Source: Candidatus Nitrosopumilus salarius BD31
Lineage (GTDB): Archaea; Thermoproteota; Nitrososphaeria; Nitrososphaerales; Nitrosopumilaceae
Assembly: GCF_000242875.2 (NCBI RefSeq)
Contig: NZ_AEXL02000168.1
Location: 1 to 41,398, forward strand
Reading direction: 5' to 3'
Length of the DNA: 41,398 nucleotides
A model generated the notes under the pieces. That model was given only the letters and a program-made list of their open reading frames with translations, did not search any database and was not told the DNA's origin. The position numbers and the translations under genes are program-made. Below are positions 17,168-24,491 of the stretch, piece after piece. Within the stretch, counting starts at the first letter, position 1; each line of letters opens with the position of its first letter.

Positions 17168-17461
17168 ATGAGAGATACTAAAGATAATAAAATTGAAGAT
17201 GATGAACACAAAGTCATTCAAATTTTAAATGAAACAGATGAAAAAATTGATAAGGTTTCAAAACAGTGGATTTGGCTCAAGCATGAATATCGAAAAAATA
17301 AGGATCCAGAATTAAGACTTGAGATTAAGAAAAAATGGGATAGATTACAAAAGAAAATGGAAATCTTAGAAAAAAAACGTCGAGAACTAATTGAAAAGAA
17401 AAATGAGATAGATTACAAAAGAAAATGGAAAATCTTCAAAAAGACGTGGAAAAATAATTGA
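17168..17461 (+). CDS. Coiled-coil hypothetical protein
   Basis: A 97-residue, very basic and acidic helical protein with a Trp-containing middle (KQWIWLKHEY) and a Lys-rich end. The ATG at 17168 is preferred over a TTG two codons earlier. Probably a coiled coil; function unknown. Confidence 0.55.
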   Translation: MRDTKDNKIEDDEHKVIQILNETDEKIDKVSKQWIWLKHEYRKNKDPELRLEIKKKWDRLQKKMEILEKKRRELIEKKNEIDYKRKWKIFKKTWKNN

Positions 17462-17519
17462 AAAAATCGCAGATAAAGACTAATGAATAGGTTGTAAATG
17501 TTAGAATAGACTTTAAACG

Positions 17520-17621
17520 TCATTTTCTAAACAATATCAATATTCTACTACCAACAAATATTCCAACTGCAAGAATGATCAATATTGGAACGATAATTTG
17601 AGATTCACCAGGAATATCCAT
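17520..17621 (-). CDS. Single-helix membrane microprotein (33 aa)
   Basis: Short frame starting ATG at 17621: MDIPGESQ, then a hydrophobic segment of about 20 residues (IIVPILIILAVGIFVGSRIL), then a basic end. The short polar N-terminus and the Pro-containing helix resemble small archaeal membrane subunits, but no complex can be named. It is transcribed away from the pentapeptide gene. Confidence 0.5.
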   Translation of the reverse strand: MDIPGESQIIVPILIILAVGIFVGSRILILFRK

Positions 17622-17656
17622 CTAAATTCAAATTGACTGTCGTTCATAATTTCTAT

Positions 17657-18154
17657 ATGAATCCTTCAGACGTATTTAGAAAGCGTGATCTTTCCAAAGT
17701 TAATTTTGAATATGAAGATTTGATTGGAAGAAATTTGTCTGATTCCAATATGAGAGGAGTTAACCTCAAGAACAGAGACATCCATAATGCAGATCTTAGT
17801 TGTACGGATTTGAGGGAAGCTGACATGAGCGATGCAATATTGTTTTATGTTAAATTAAGAGGGGCAGATATGCAAGGGATTAACCTTTCAAATGCAAAAT
17901 TGTGGGATGCTGAATTATATGGAGCAAATCTTCAAGAGGCCAACATTAGTGGAGCTGATTTGTTTTATACAGATTTAAGAAATTCAGATTTAACTGGAGC
18001 TGATTTAAGTGGAGTTAATCTAAGGCATGCAAACTTTGAAGGAGCAATTCTTGCATCCACTAAATTCACAGATGCAAACTATGATTTGCACACATTGGAT
18101 ACCCTTTCTGAAGATCTAAAAATCAAATTAAAGAAGCAGGGTAAATCATGGTAA
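17657..18154 (+). CDS. Pentapeptide-repeat protein
   Basis: A 165-residue protein of which residues about 20-135 are tandem A(D/N)LxX pentapeptides (for example ADLSCTDLREADMSDA, GADLSGVNLRHANFEGA), which fold as a right-handed quadrilateral beta helix. The C-terminal 25 residues are helical. It is cytosolic with no enzymatic domain; family members may mimic DNA or act in protein contacts. The ATG at 17657 is preferred over the TTG at 17633. A much larger pentapeptide domain occurs in the NACHT protein at 29792. Confidence 0.85.
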   Translation: MNPSDVFRKRDLSKVNFEYEDLIGRNLSDSNMRGVNLKNRDIHNADLSCTDLREADMSDAILFYVKLRGADMQGINLSNAKLWDAELYGANLQEANISGADLFYTDLRNSDLTGADLSGVNLRHANFEGAILASTKFTDANYDLHTLDTLSEDLKIKLKKQGKSW

Positions 18155-18267
18155 AATTCAGATACATGAATACTACAAAATATTTTTAATTGCATTTTGT
18201 AATTATAGTGTAAAGTATCAATCTCAACATCGAAATGATTTCATATTAGAGAATAATGTTATGTTTA

Positions 18268-18420
18268 ATGATAAAAGTAAGAATTGATGAGAAAAGATAC
18301 CAAGAATTACTAAAACAAAAAAAAGAACTTGAAGATAACAGACCACATGATATTGACGAAATGAGAAGATGGAAGCATTCCATGGGGAAAATTCTTCAAG
18401 AGTTGGAATTGTTCAATTAA
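18268..18420 (+). CDS. Small helical protein (50 aa)
   Basis: Frame from the ATG at 18268: MIKVRIDEKRYQELLKQKK, charged amphipathic helix with RPHDIDEMRRWKH in the middle. No family recognised. The coherent hydrophobic spacing suggests a real microprotein, possibly an oligomeric coiled coil. Confidence 0.5.
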   Translation: MIKVRIDEKRYQELLKQKKELEDNRPHDIDEMRRWKHSMGKILQELELFN

Positions 18421-18453
18421 CAAATATTCTTAAACTCATAAGCATTAAGAAAA

Positions 18454-18666
18454 ATGGTGGATATTTACTCTAGCAAATTTGCAATCATTTTGATAATAGT
18501 ATTGGCTGGAATTTTTGGATTGCAATTGATGTATAATAGTAACAATAATCCACTCATTGATGCTGAAACTTGTGAATTGTACATTAAAGACTCTCAGATT
18601 AATGCCAAACAGTATCTTAACAAATTTGATTCAAAATGCATAGAATTTAAAAATCTAAATCCATAA
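18454..18666 (+). CDS. Small exported or membrane-anchored protein
   Basis: A 70-residue protein with an N-terminal hydrophobic segment (residues 9-27, FAIILIIVLAGIFGLQLMY) followed by a polar outside domain with two Cys (CELYIKDS and SKCIEF), which could form a disulfide. Function unknown. Confidence 0.55.
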   Translation: MVDIYSSKFAIILIIVLAGIFGLQLMYNSNNNPLIDAETCELYIKDSQINAKQYLNKFDSKCIEFKNLNP

Positions 18667-18732
18667 AATCAGAGACCAGAAAACAGATGTTGTTTTCCAA
18701 ATGCTTAAGTGGATAATTTACATCTAAAATGT

Positions 18733-18819
18733 ATGAAGTCGTCAACTAAAGGAGTCATAATTATCGTAATTTCAGTTATTGCGTTTTATGGTATAATGAG
18801 TCTTTTATGGAGACTCTAG
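18733..18819 (+). CDS. Possible single-helix membrane microprotein (28 aa)
   Basis: ATG at 18733 opens MKSSTKG, then a hydrophobic helix (VIIIVISVIAFYGIMSLLW) and a stop. The basic start and clean helix look real, but the nearby TATA-like element (ATGCTTAAGT, 18711-18720) is only about 16 nt upstream, too close for a leaderless start. Low confidence. Confidence 0.3.
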   Translation: MKSSTKGVIIIVISVIAFYGIMSLLWRL

Positions 18820-18897
18820 AAAGGGTTAACTTTTTTTTGCAAATAGTACAAAGTTTGCAATCTCAGCAAATAATGAGCCTGAAAAAACTATTAAAAT

Positions 18898-19005
18898 ATG
18901 GATGAGTCTGACTGTGATCATTATTGGGTAGCAAACGGATCTTATTTTTGCATACATTGTGGAATGGATATCTATAAGAAAAAGAAAATCAAAATTTCAG
19001 TATAA
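18898..19005 (+). CDS. Possible zinc-binding microprotein (35 aa)
   Basis: ATG at 18898: MDESDCDHYWVANGSYFC, then IHCGMDIY and a Lys-rich tail. The arrangement C-x-H ... C-x-x-C is that of a minimal zinc knuckle. No homologue known to me. It belongs to a run of five small frames between 18268 and 19358. Confidence 0.45.
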   Translation: MDESDCDHYWVANGSYFCIHCGMDIYKKKKIKISV

Positions 19006-19061
19006 TTATAGAGATAAGGATACAGAAAAACAGTTACACAAAATACCTAATATAGGATGGA

Positions 19062-19358
19062 GTGAAATTATCATCAGAAATGGTTCTTGTTGATAAAAGA
19101 ATGCTTGTAGCTGGAATTGCAATGATAGTTGTGGGAATAATACTTGTTGTAAACATCAGTGCAACAATGCCAGTTGGCCAATCTGGTATGACCGAGGAGG
19201 AAGCAATGGATTTGTTGATTGCCCAGCAAGAGAGTCAAGATCTTAACACATTGTCAGGAATTTTAATAGGAATTGGATTTTTACTAGTACTCATCAGTTT
19301 TGGTGCCAGAAGAAAAAAAGATAGTGCAAAAAGAGAAGAGAAAAAACCTGCAGAGTAA
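19062..19358 (+). CDS. Small membrane protein with two helices
   Basis: A 98-residue protein with two transmembrane segments (about 14-34 and 63-81) and a charged tail (RRKKDSAKREEKKPAE). The loop between them is acidic. The GTG start at 19062 is kept; an ATG six codons later is an alternative. Function unknown. The thiamine-binding-family gene begins 37 nt after its stop. Confidence 0.55.
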   Translation: MKLSSEMVLVDKRMLVAGIAMIVVGIILVVNISATMPVGQSGMTEEEAMDLLIAQQESQDLNTLSGILIGIGFLLVLISFGARRKKDSAKREEKKPAE

Positions 19359-19395
19359 TTCAAACTTTTTAATCTCAAATCATCATTCAATATTA

Positions 19396-19704
19396 TTGAT
19401 TCAGGCTGAGATCAGCATATATCCAATGGCTACGCGTACCACTAGTGCAAGTTTCTATATCGCAAAGGCAATAGAATCAATTCAGAATATAGAAAATCTC
19501 AGATTTGAGATTAATTCGATGGGGACAATTTTAGAATCAGATAGCATTGATGTCATTAATGCTGCTTCAAAGAAAATGATGGAGACTGTACATAATCTTG
19601 GAATTGTAAGGGTAGAAGTCATTATAAAAATTGATTCACGAAGAGACAAAGATGTCAAGATGGAAGAAAAAATAGCATCAGTTAAAAAATACATTGAATT
19701 GTGA
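19396..19704 (+). CDS. MTH1187-type thiamine-binding family protein
   Basis: A 102-residue member of the Thiamine_BP/UPF0045 family of small ferredoxin-like proteins that form tetramers and bind thiamine-like ligands. Visible family features: AEISIYPMATRTTSASFYIA at the N-terminus, FEINSMGTILE in the middle, and VIIKIDSRRDKDVKMEEKI near the end. The TTG at 19396 is chosen because the AEISIYP strand belongs to the family; starting at the ATG at 19426 would delete it. A CTTTTTAA box lies about 26 nt upstream of the TTG, fitting a leaderless start. The frame is also open further upstream, inside the previous gene. Confidence 0.75.
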   Translation: MIQAEISIYPMATRTTSASFYIAKAIESIQNIENLRFEINSMGTILESDSIDVINAASKKMMETVHNLGIVRVEVIIKIDSRRDKDVKMEEKIASVKKYIEL

Positions 19705-19712
19705 TGAATGTG

Positions 19713-20110
19713 TTAGTTTGCAGAATTAACAAAGTCTACAATGGACATGATTTTCCCCATTTCAAATAAATGCCCATAGCTTTTCTTGTTCGAAGTGTGT
19801 AACGGAGTGTTATCTATGCTGATAAATAAAACATGTTTGTTATTTAACGGAATAGTAATTCGCTTTATTTTTTCATATGCTGCAATTACATAAAGACCTA
19901 GTCCGACTTTATCAGTAATTTTTGAGCGCTCTTCCCAAGCACTTAAAGCTCTTTGAAGGGTTTTTTTGTATCACTTAATGGAACCATGTTTTTTACATTG
20001 TTGCGTTTAGTATTCCAAAGAATCCCCCCATTTTTATCACAAACTGCTGCAAATCTCATATCGGAATTAAAGTCCATCAACATATTCAATAATCGTTCAT
20101 ACTTTTCCAC
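19713..20110 (-). pseudogene. DUF6659-like gene with a single-base frameshift
   Basis: Reading from a GTG at 20110 gives MEKYERLLNML and MRFAAVCDKNGGILW, the hallmark of the DUF6659-like family also seen at 3739 and 22235, then the frame stops at KPFKEL. The next frame continues as LQRALSAWEERSK and ends with the expected hydrophobic strands (KRITIPLNNKHVLFISID) and VDFVNSAN. The frames meet at a run of seven T at 19961-19967 (A7 in the message); one extra A would give an intact 132-residue protein. It is either recently broken, expressed by slippage, or a sequencing artefact. A T-rich TATA-like element lies about 25 nt upstream of the GTG. Confidence 0.65.
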
Positions 20111-20165
20111 AGATTACATACAACATCATAATCTAAAAACCTGTTGAATTTATTCTAAATATTCA

Positions 20166-21263
20166 CTAGAATTTTTTCAATATTTCAAAATGAGTGTTTC
20201 TTTGAGCAGGTGTGCGACCTATCTCTTTAACCATTGTTGCCAATTCCTCAACTGATGATGCAGTAGGTTTACCTGCTGCACGATAAATCTCTTCAGAAAA
20301 TGCAGTTCCCACCAAATCATTGCCACCGTTAGACAAAGCAACCTGTGCAAGTTTTTTACCATATGCAACCCAGTATACTGAAATGTTGTTTAGAACATTT
20401 GCAAGCATCAATCTTGAAAGTGCAATTATTTTTAAATCATAGACAGAAGAGCATTCATTGTTTACCAGATGCTCTTGTTCCAACTCAGTATTATCAAGAC
20501 TAAATTTTAAAGGAATTAAAGTTAAGAAGCCTCTAGTTTTCTTTTGTAATTCACGGATCTTGATCAGATGATCAACTACATGTTCAGGCTTTTCTATATG
20601 ACCGTAGAGCATAGTAACATTACTGTTAATTCCCATGGTATGTGCTTCTTCAATTACATCAAGCCATTGTTGGCCAGTACATTTACCCCTAACAATTTTA
20701 TTTCTAATATCAGGATGAAACAGTTCTGCTCCTCCTCCAGGCATTGAGTCAAGACCTGCATCCTTTAGACGAGATAAAATTTCTTTAGTTGAATTTTTTG
20801 TCAATTTAGACAAATAGAAAATTTCAGCTGCAGTCAATGCTTTAATGTTAAGTTGAGGGTGATTTTTTTTGATCACCTTCATCATATCTTCATAATATTC
20901 CAATGGAAGTTTTGGATGAAAACCTCCAACAATATGAACTTCAGTTGCGCCCATTTGTTTTGCAATTCCAACTCTTTGTTCAATTTCTTGCGGAGTTAAC
21001 GTGTATGCATCATCTGCACCATCTTTTCTGTAAAATGCACACATCTGACAACTAGCCGCACAAACATTAGTGTAATTCATGTAATATGACGCCGCAAATG
21101 TGACAGTATCACCAACTAGTTTCTTCCGGGCATTATCTGCAACAGCTGCAAGTAAATGTAGATTATCATAATTCATCAATTCTAAGCCATCATTGTATGA
21201 GAGTTCTTCTCCTGCAAGAGCGCGATCTAGTGCTGAAGAATCTCCTACTAGTTGTTCTAACAT
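20166..21263 (-). CDS. mqnE: Radical SAM aminodeoxyfutalosine synthase-like protein (MqnE)
   Basis: Radical SAM enzyme of 365 residues. The iron-sulfur motif is C68-x3-C72-x2-C75 in NYTNVCAASCQMCAFYR. It resembles CofH, MqnE and MqnC; I prefer MqnE because of DSMPGGGAELFHPDIR, then NSNVTMLYGHIEKPEHVVDHL and FLTLIPLKF, which match aminodeoxyfutalosine synthase better than the PG(T/S)AAE motif of CofH. MqnE joins 3-(1-carboxyvinyloxy)benzoate and SAM in the futalosine route to menaquinone. MqnD in the same window supports this. An F420 pathway CofH is the main alternative. Confidence 0.75.
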   Translation of the reverse strand: MLEQLVGDSSALDRALAGEELSYNDGLELMNYDNLHLLAAVADNARKKLVGDTVTFAASYYMNYTNVCAASCQMCAFYRKDGADDAYTLTPQEIEQRVGIAKQMGATEVHIVGGFHPKLPLEYYEDMMKVIKKNHPQLNIKALTAAEIFYLSKLTKNSTKEILSRLKDAGLDSMPGGGAELFHPDIRNKIVRGKCTGQQWLDVIEEAHTMGINSNVTMLYGHIEKPEHVVDHLIKIRELQKKTRGFLTLIPLKFSLDNTELEQEHLVNNECSSVYDLKIIALSRLMLANVLNNISVYWVAYGKKLAQVALSNGGNDLVGTAFSEEIYRAAGKPTASSVEELATMVKEIGRTPAQRNTHFEILKKF

Positions 21264-21336
21264 GCTACAAGGTATTGCTCGTTATGATATATTCCTTAGT
21301 CTCAAGAAATAAGTAGTTAGTCATGATAGAAATAGT

Positions 21337-21510
21337 ATGGTACTCCCACTAGTAGATGAACATAAGCCAAAATGCTATTTGTGCCATGACGGATTTGAAA
21401 ACATAGAGAAGTTAAGAGAGCATCAAAAATCAGCACATGCCGATTTTTTGGGAAATAACGAAAAACAAATTGAACGAGGACCAGCACCAGGCGATGTTAC
21501 CGTATTTTAG
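21337..21510 (+). CDS. Small C2H2 zinc-finger protein (57 aa)
   Basis: From the ATG at 21337: a short lead, then CYLCHDGFENIEKLREHQ and KSAH, a classical C-x2-C-x12-H-x4-H zinc finger, then a Gly/Pro-containing tail ending in DVTVF. Small single-finger proteins of this kind occur in archaea; targets unknown. The 3' end overlaps the convergent TPR gene by 14 nt. Confidence 0.7.
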   Translation: MVLPLVDEHKPKCYLCHDGFENIEKLREHQKSAHADFLGNNEKQIERGPAPGDVTVF

Positions 21511-22087
21511 ATTTTTTTTCTTTGAGAGATTTTAGTAAATCTTGAGCAACATCATTTGAAATGTTAGCCAAATCACAGTACTTGTCAATAGACAAGGCTT
21601 TTTTGAAATATTTGATCGCATCTTTCAATTCACCCATTTCGCCTAATGAGAGTCCCTTGTATGCAAGCGCCATAGCACATTGCTTGTCAACTTTCAAAGC
21701 TTTATCATAGCATTCTATAGCTTGAACATATTTTTGATTAGAATGCAATGCCGCTCCTTTATTCAATAACGCATCAAGATTATCAGGAGCAATAACAAGT
21801 GCTTTATCATATGAAGAAATGGCTCGCTTAATTTTTCCCATATTTTGTAAAGTAGCTCCTTTGTCTACTAACGCATTAATATTTTCAGGGTCTTCTTTTA
21901 ATATCAAATCATACAATCTCAAAGCCCTAGAGTAATGTCCATCCTCTACAAACTCAAATGCCTGGGAAAGTATTTCTTTAATTTGATTACTCAACGTATT
22001 AGAAAGCATATTGTTAATAATATAGCCTTCTTTAACAGGACGTTCTTGTATTGGATTACGTTTAGAGATAATCATCAATTCGGACAT
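21497..22087 (-). CDS. TPR-repeat protein
   Basis: A 196-residue protein with four tetratricopeptide repeats from about residue 38 (ALRLYDLILKEDPENINAL, AISSYDKALVIAPDNLDAL, AIECYDKALKVDKQCAMAL, AIKYFKKALSIDK). It is a protein-protein scaffold; partner unknown. The N-terminal 36 residues are not repeat. A second, shorter TPR protein lies at 22671-22898. Confidence 0.8.
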   Translation of the reverse strand: MSELMIISKRNPIQERPVKEGYIINNMLSNTLSNQIKEILSQAFEFVEDGHYSRALRLYDLILKEDPENINALVDKGATLQNMGKIKRAISSYDKALVIAPDNLDALLNKGAALHSNQKYVQAIECYDKALKVDKQCAMALAYKGLSLGEMGELKDAIKYFKKALSIDKYCDLANISNDVAQDLLKSLKEKKSKIR

Positions 22088-22234
22088 GCAACGAAATATA
22101 CAAATTCAGAATTAACCTCTAGGTTATACTATAATCCGTTTGTGAAATTATCAGCAATAAGGTCAAAAACCAACAACAAGAGAGAACTGTAAACTCCAAA
22201 GTAATAATAACATAGAAATGCATTATAATTCCAT

Positions 22235-22630
22235 ATGTCAGAAAAACAGTTTTCAGTGGAAGATGTAAAAAAGAAAATAAAGAGTATTCTGGAAGAGCCA
22301 GAAATTAGATTTTGTGGTCTGATAGATAGTTCAGGAGAATTAGTAGCTGGCGATTTTAAAAAAGGGGTCGTACCTTTGGAAACGGATAAACAAAGAAGAC
22401 AAATGTTTCAAGAATTAGCACACAGGGTTGCAAATAGACAAGGCTTTGACTCAAATTTAGGCAGAGTGAAATATTCCGCTTCCAGAAGAGAGAAAGTCGT
22501 AATGATGAGTTTTCCTATTGGCAGATACATCATATTGATCATTACTGAATTAAGTATCAACATAGACAGATTTGCATGGAAAATCATCTACAAGTTAGAA
22601 AATCAATGGTCTGAGTTTTATGGATTTTAA
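22235..22630 (+). CDS. DUF6659-like protein
   Basis: A 131-residue relative of 3739-4116 and 19713-20110: a helix, IRFCGLIDSSGELVAGDFK, a basic helical middle (RRQMFQELAHRVANRQG), then a run of strands (KVVMMSFPIGRYIILIITEL). Likely a small sensor or adaptor fold; function not established. The start is the ATG at 22235. Confidence 0.65.
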   Translation: MSEKQFSVEDVKKKIKSILEEPEIRFCGLIDSSGELVAGDFKKGVVPLETDKQRRQMFQELAHRVANRQGFDSNLGRVKYSASRREKVVMMSFPIGRYIILIITELSINIDRFAWKIIYKLENQWSEFYGF

Positions 22631-22670
22631 ATTCACAGAATATATGATTTTGAAAGTATTGAATCCATAA

Positions 22671-22898
22671 TCAAGATGCGTGTTTATCTCGGGGTTCAAT
22701 CTCCAATGACTTGTTAAAACATTCCATTGATTCTTCATATCTTCCCAAGCTTCTTAGTGCAACACCTTTGTAATTCCAAAGATCAGGATCATCTTGATTC
22801 AAAAGAAGAGCTTGTTCAAAGAAACCTAACGCATCATCAAATTTTCCATCATCCATCAAAGATTGGCCCTTTTCAACAAGAGATCGTATAGAATCCAT
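22671..22898 (-). CDS. Short TPR protein
   Basis: A 75-residue protein with two tetratricopeptide repeats (KFDDALGFFEQALLLNQDDPDLW and YEESMECFNKSLEIEPRDK split by GVALRSLGR). Too short for a stable solenoid alone, so probably a dimer or an adaptor. It converges with the DUF6659-like gene. Confidence 0.7.
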   Translation of the reverse strand: MDSIRSLVEKGQSLMDDGKFDDALGFFEQALLLNQDDPDLWNYKGVALRSLGRYEESMECFNKSLEIEPRDKHAS

Positions 22899-23021
22899 AA
22901 ATCATAAAATACATCATTTCTATTAAATTTGAAATTATAACACACAAAATCAGTCAAATAAACTAAACAAATTTACAAGAATAGAGTTAAAATTTAAATA
23001 AATTTTTCAACATTACACTGT

Positions 23022-23465
23022 ATGGGATTAGATGAAATAGATGAGAGGATTCTCAAAAATTTGTTAGTAGATGCAAGACAATCCGCTAGACAATTAGCCC
23101 TAAAACTAGGAATCTCAACAGTGACAGTTCTATCAAGGATTAAGAAACTTGAAAAAGAGAAGATCATTAAAGGATACACCACGATAATTGATCACGAAAA
23201 AATAGGTTATTCATTAACTGCAATTATTGAAATCATGGCCAAAAATGACAAAATTGTTGGTATTGAAGAAGCAATATCAAAATTTGAGAATGTGTGTGGA
23301 GTCTACGACATTACAGGTTCTACAGACACAGTAATCATAGCAAAATTCAAGGAGCGTAATGAATTGAGCAAGTTTGTTAAAGCATTGGCAGTAATCCCAA
23401 ACGTGGAAAATACTATCACACATGTAGTACTAAATACAGCTAAGGAAGATTTTAGATTAACATAG
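23022..23465 (+). CDS. Lrp/AsnC-family transcription regulator
   Basis: A 147-residue regulator. The N-terminal winged HTH is LDEIDERILKNLLVDARQSA then LALKLGISTVTVLSRIKKL; the C-terminal RAM ligand-binding and oligomerisation domain is visible as GYSLTAIIEI, VYDITGSTDTVIIAKF and NTITHVVL. The family binds DNA as octamers and usually senses amino acids. The J-domain membrane protein gene starts 9 nt after its stop, so the two are probably one transcript. Confidence 0.88.
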   Translation: MGLDEIDERILKNLLVDARQSARQLALKLGISTVTVLSRIKKLEKEKIIKGYTTIIDHEKIGYSLTAIIEIMAKNDKIVGIEEAISKFENVCGVYDITGSTDTVIIAKFKERNELSKFVKALAVIPNVENTITHVVLNTAKEDFRLT

Positions 23466-23474
23466 GACTAGATC

Positions 23475-24026
23475 ATGAACATATTTTGGATTATTGTAAT
23501 TGCACTATTCATTGGTGGAATTCAAGTAAGCAATGCACAAAATACTGAATTAGATATGGAGTTAGAAGTTACAGATGAAGAAAAAATAATACTCTTTACG
23601 AGTTTTTCGATTGTAGTTTTAGGCATAGTTTTGTTTTTAGCAAGAGACATTATACTTAGAAGAAAAACATCATATGACAAAAACGAGTTAGAATCAAAAA
23701 AAGATAAAACGTTTGAGAAGTATCACTCTGATTGGAATGATGACTATGAGGAATTTGGAAATAGACGTAACACAAAAGAGGACACAGAGTTTCGTAACGC
23801 ATCCATGAATAATGAGTTGCCAGACTATTACAACATTTTAGAGATTACTAAAGATGCAACTCAAGAGGAAATCAAACAGAAATTTAGAGAACTAGCAAAG
23901 AAAACTCATCCAGATAAAACAAAAGAAAATTCTGAAGAGAGCATGGCAAAATTAAACAAAGCGTATGAAGTATTATCAGATAAAGAACGTAGAGAAAAAT
24001 ATGATAGATATTTTAGAGTTGATTAG
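23475..24026 (+). CDS. Membrane-anchored J-domain protein
   Basis: A 183-residue protein. It has an N-terminal hydrophobic signal or anchor (residues 3-17), a second membrane segment (about 39-57), a charged linker, and a C-terminal J domain starting PDYYNILEI with the HPD tripeptide in KKTHPDKTKE and ending YEVLSDKERREKYD. The J domain stimulates Hsp70 (DnaK) ATPase; placing it at the membrane suggests recruitment of DnaK to membrane or export substrates. It lacks the Gly/Phe and zinc domains of true DnaJ. Its stop overlaps the convergent gene by 4 nt. Confidence 0.8.
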   Translation: MNIFWIIVIALFIGGIQVSNAQNTELDMELEVTDEEKIILFTSFSIVVLGIVLFLARDIILRRKTSYDKNELESKKDKTFEKYHSDWNDDYEEFGNRRNTKEDTEFRNASMNNELPDYYNILEITKDATQEEIKQKFRELAKKTHPDKTKENSEESMAKLNKAYEVLSDKERREKYDRYFRVD

Positions 24027-24427
24027 ACAGATTCTAATTTCACAATAATCATGCTTAATTCAATAGAATTTGAAGTCTGAACACTATTCGTAAGATTTGT
24101 GAATATCTCTAGCGAGATAGATTTTCCTGAGGATTCTAGCAAGGTAGTGATTTTGAGTTCTCCAAATTCAGTATTAGGTCCAAGCATTTTCTTGGTCAGT
24201 AAAGGAACGACAGACAAATCATTGATCATTCCTTTCATTTTGAAGGCAAATTTATCTGAAAAATAGACACCACCACGAGTAGTTGGTTCATTAACAGGAA
24301 TGGGGGAATTGGTAATGGATACTGCAGTCATAGGATATGATACATCATTTATGAAAAGTCTGTATGCGAGAGAACCATTCTTGTTAGAATCCATTAAAAG
24401 ATTTAGCAAATCGTGGTTAAATGGCAT
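24023..24427 (-). CDS. Hypothetical protein, beta-rich (134 aa)
   Basis: Soluble protein with repeated short strands (AYRLFINDVSYPMTAVSI, FGELKITTLLES, IELSMIIVKLE). No recognised family. It converges with the J-domain gene (4 nt overlap) and diverges from the HD-domain gene. Confidence 0.55.
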   Translation of the reverse strand: MPFNHDLLNLLMDSNKNGSLAYRLFINDVSYPMTAVSITNSPIPVNEPTTRGGVYFSDKFAFKMKGMINDLSVVPLLTKKMLGPNTEFGELKITTLLESSGKSISLEIFTNLTNSVQTSNSIELSMIIVKLESV

Positions 24428-24491
24428 TAAAAAACAATCAAATCATAATTCTATTGAATCTTTCCAAAAATCAAAAAATAAAGTATTTTAA

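Noticed and set aside
17633-18154. The host pentapeptide protein as a fragment of the NACHT protein
   Set aside because: It has its own start, a complete repeat domain, a closing helix and a different repeat consensus.
24300-24491. Plus-strand frame before the HD-domain gene
   Set aside because: It overlaps a better-supported minus-strand gene and has no promoter or domain signal.
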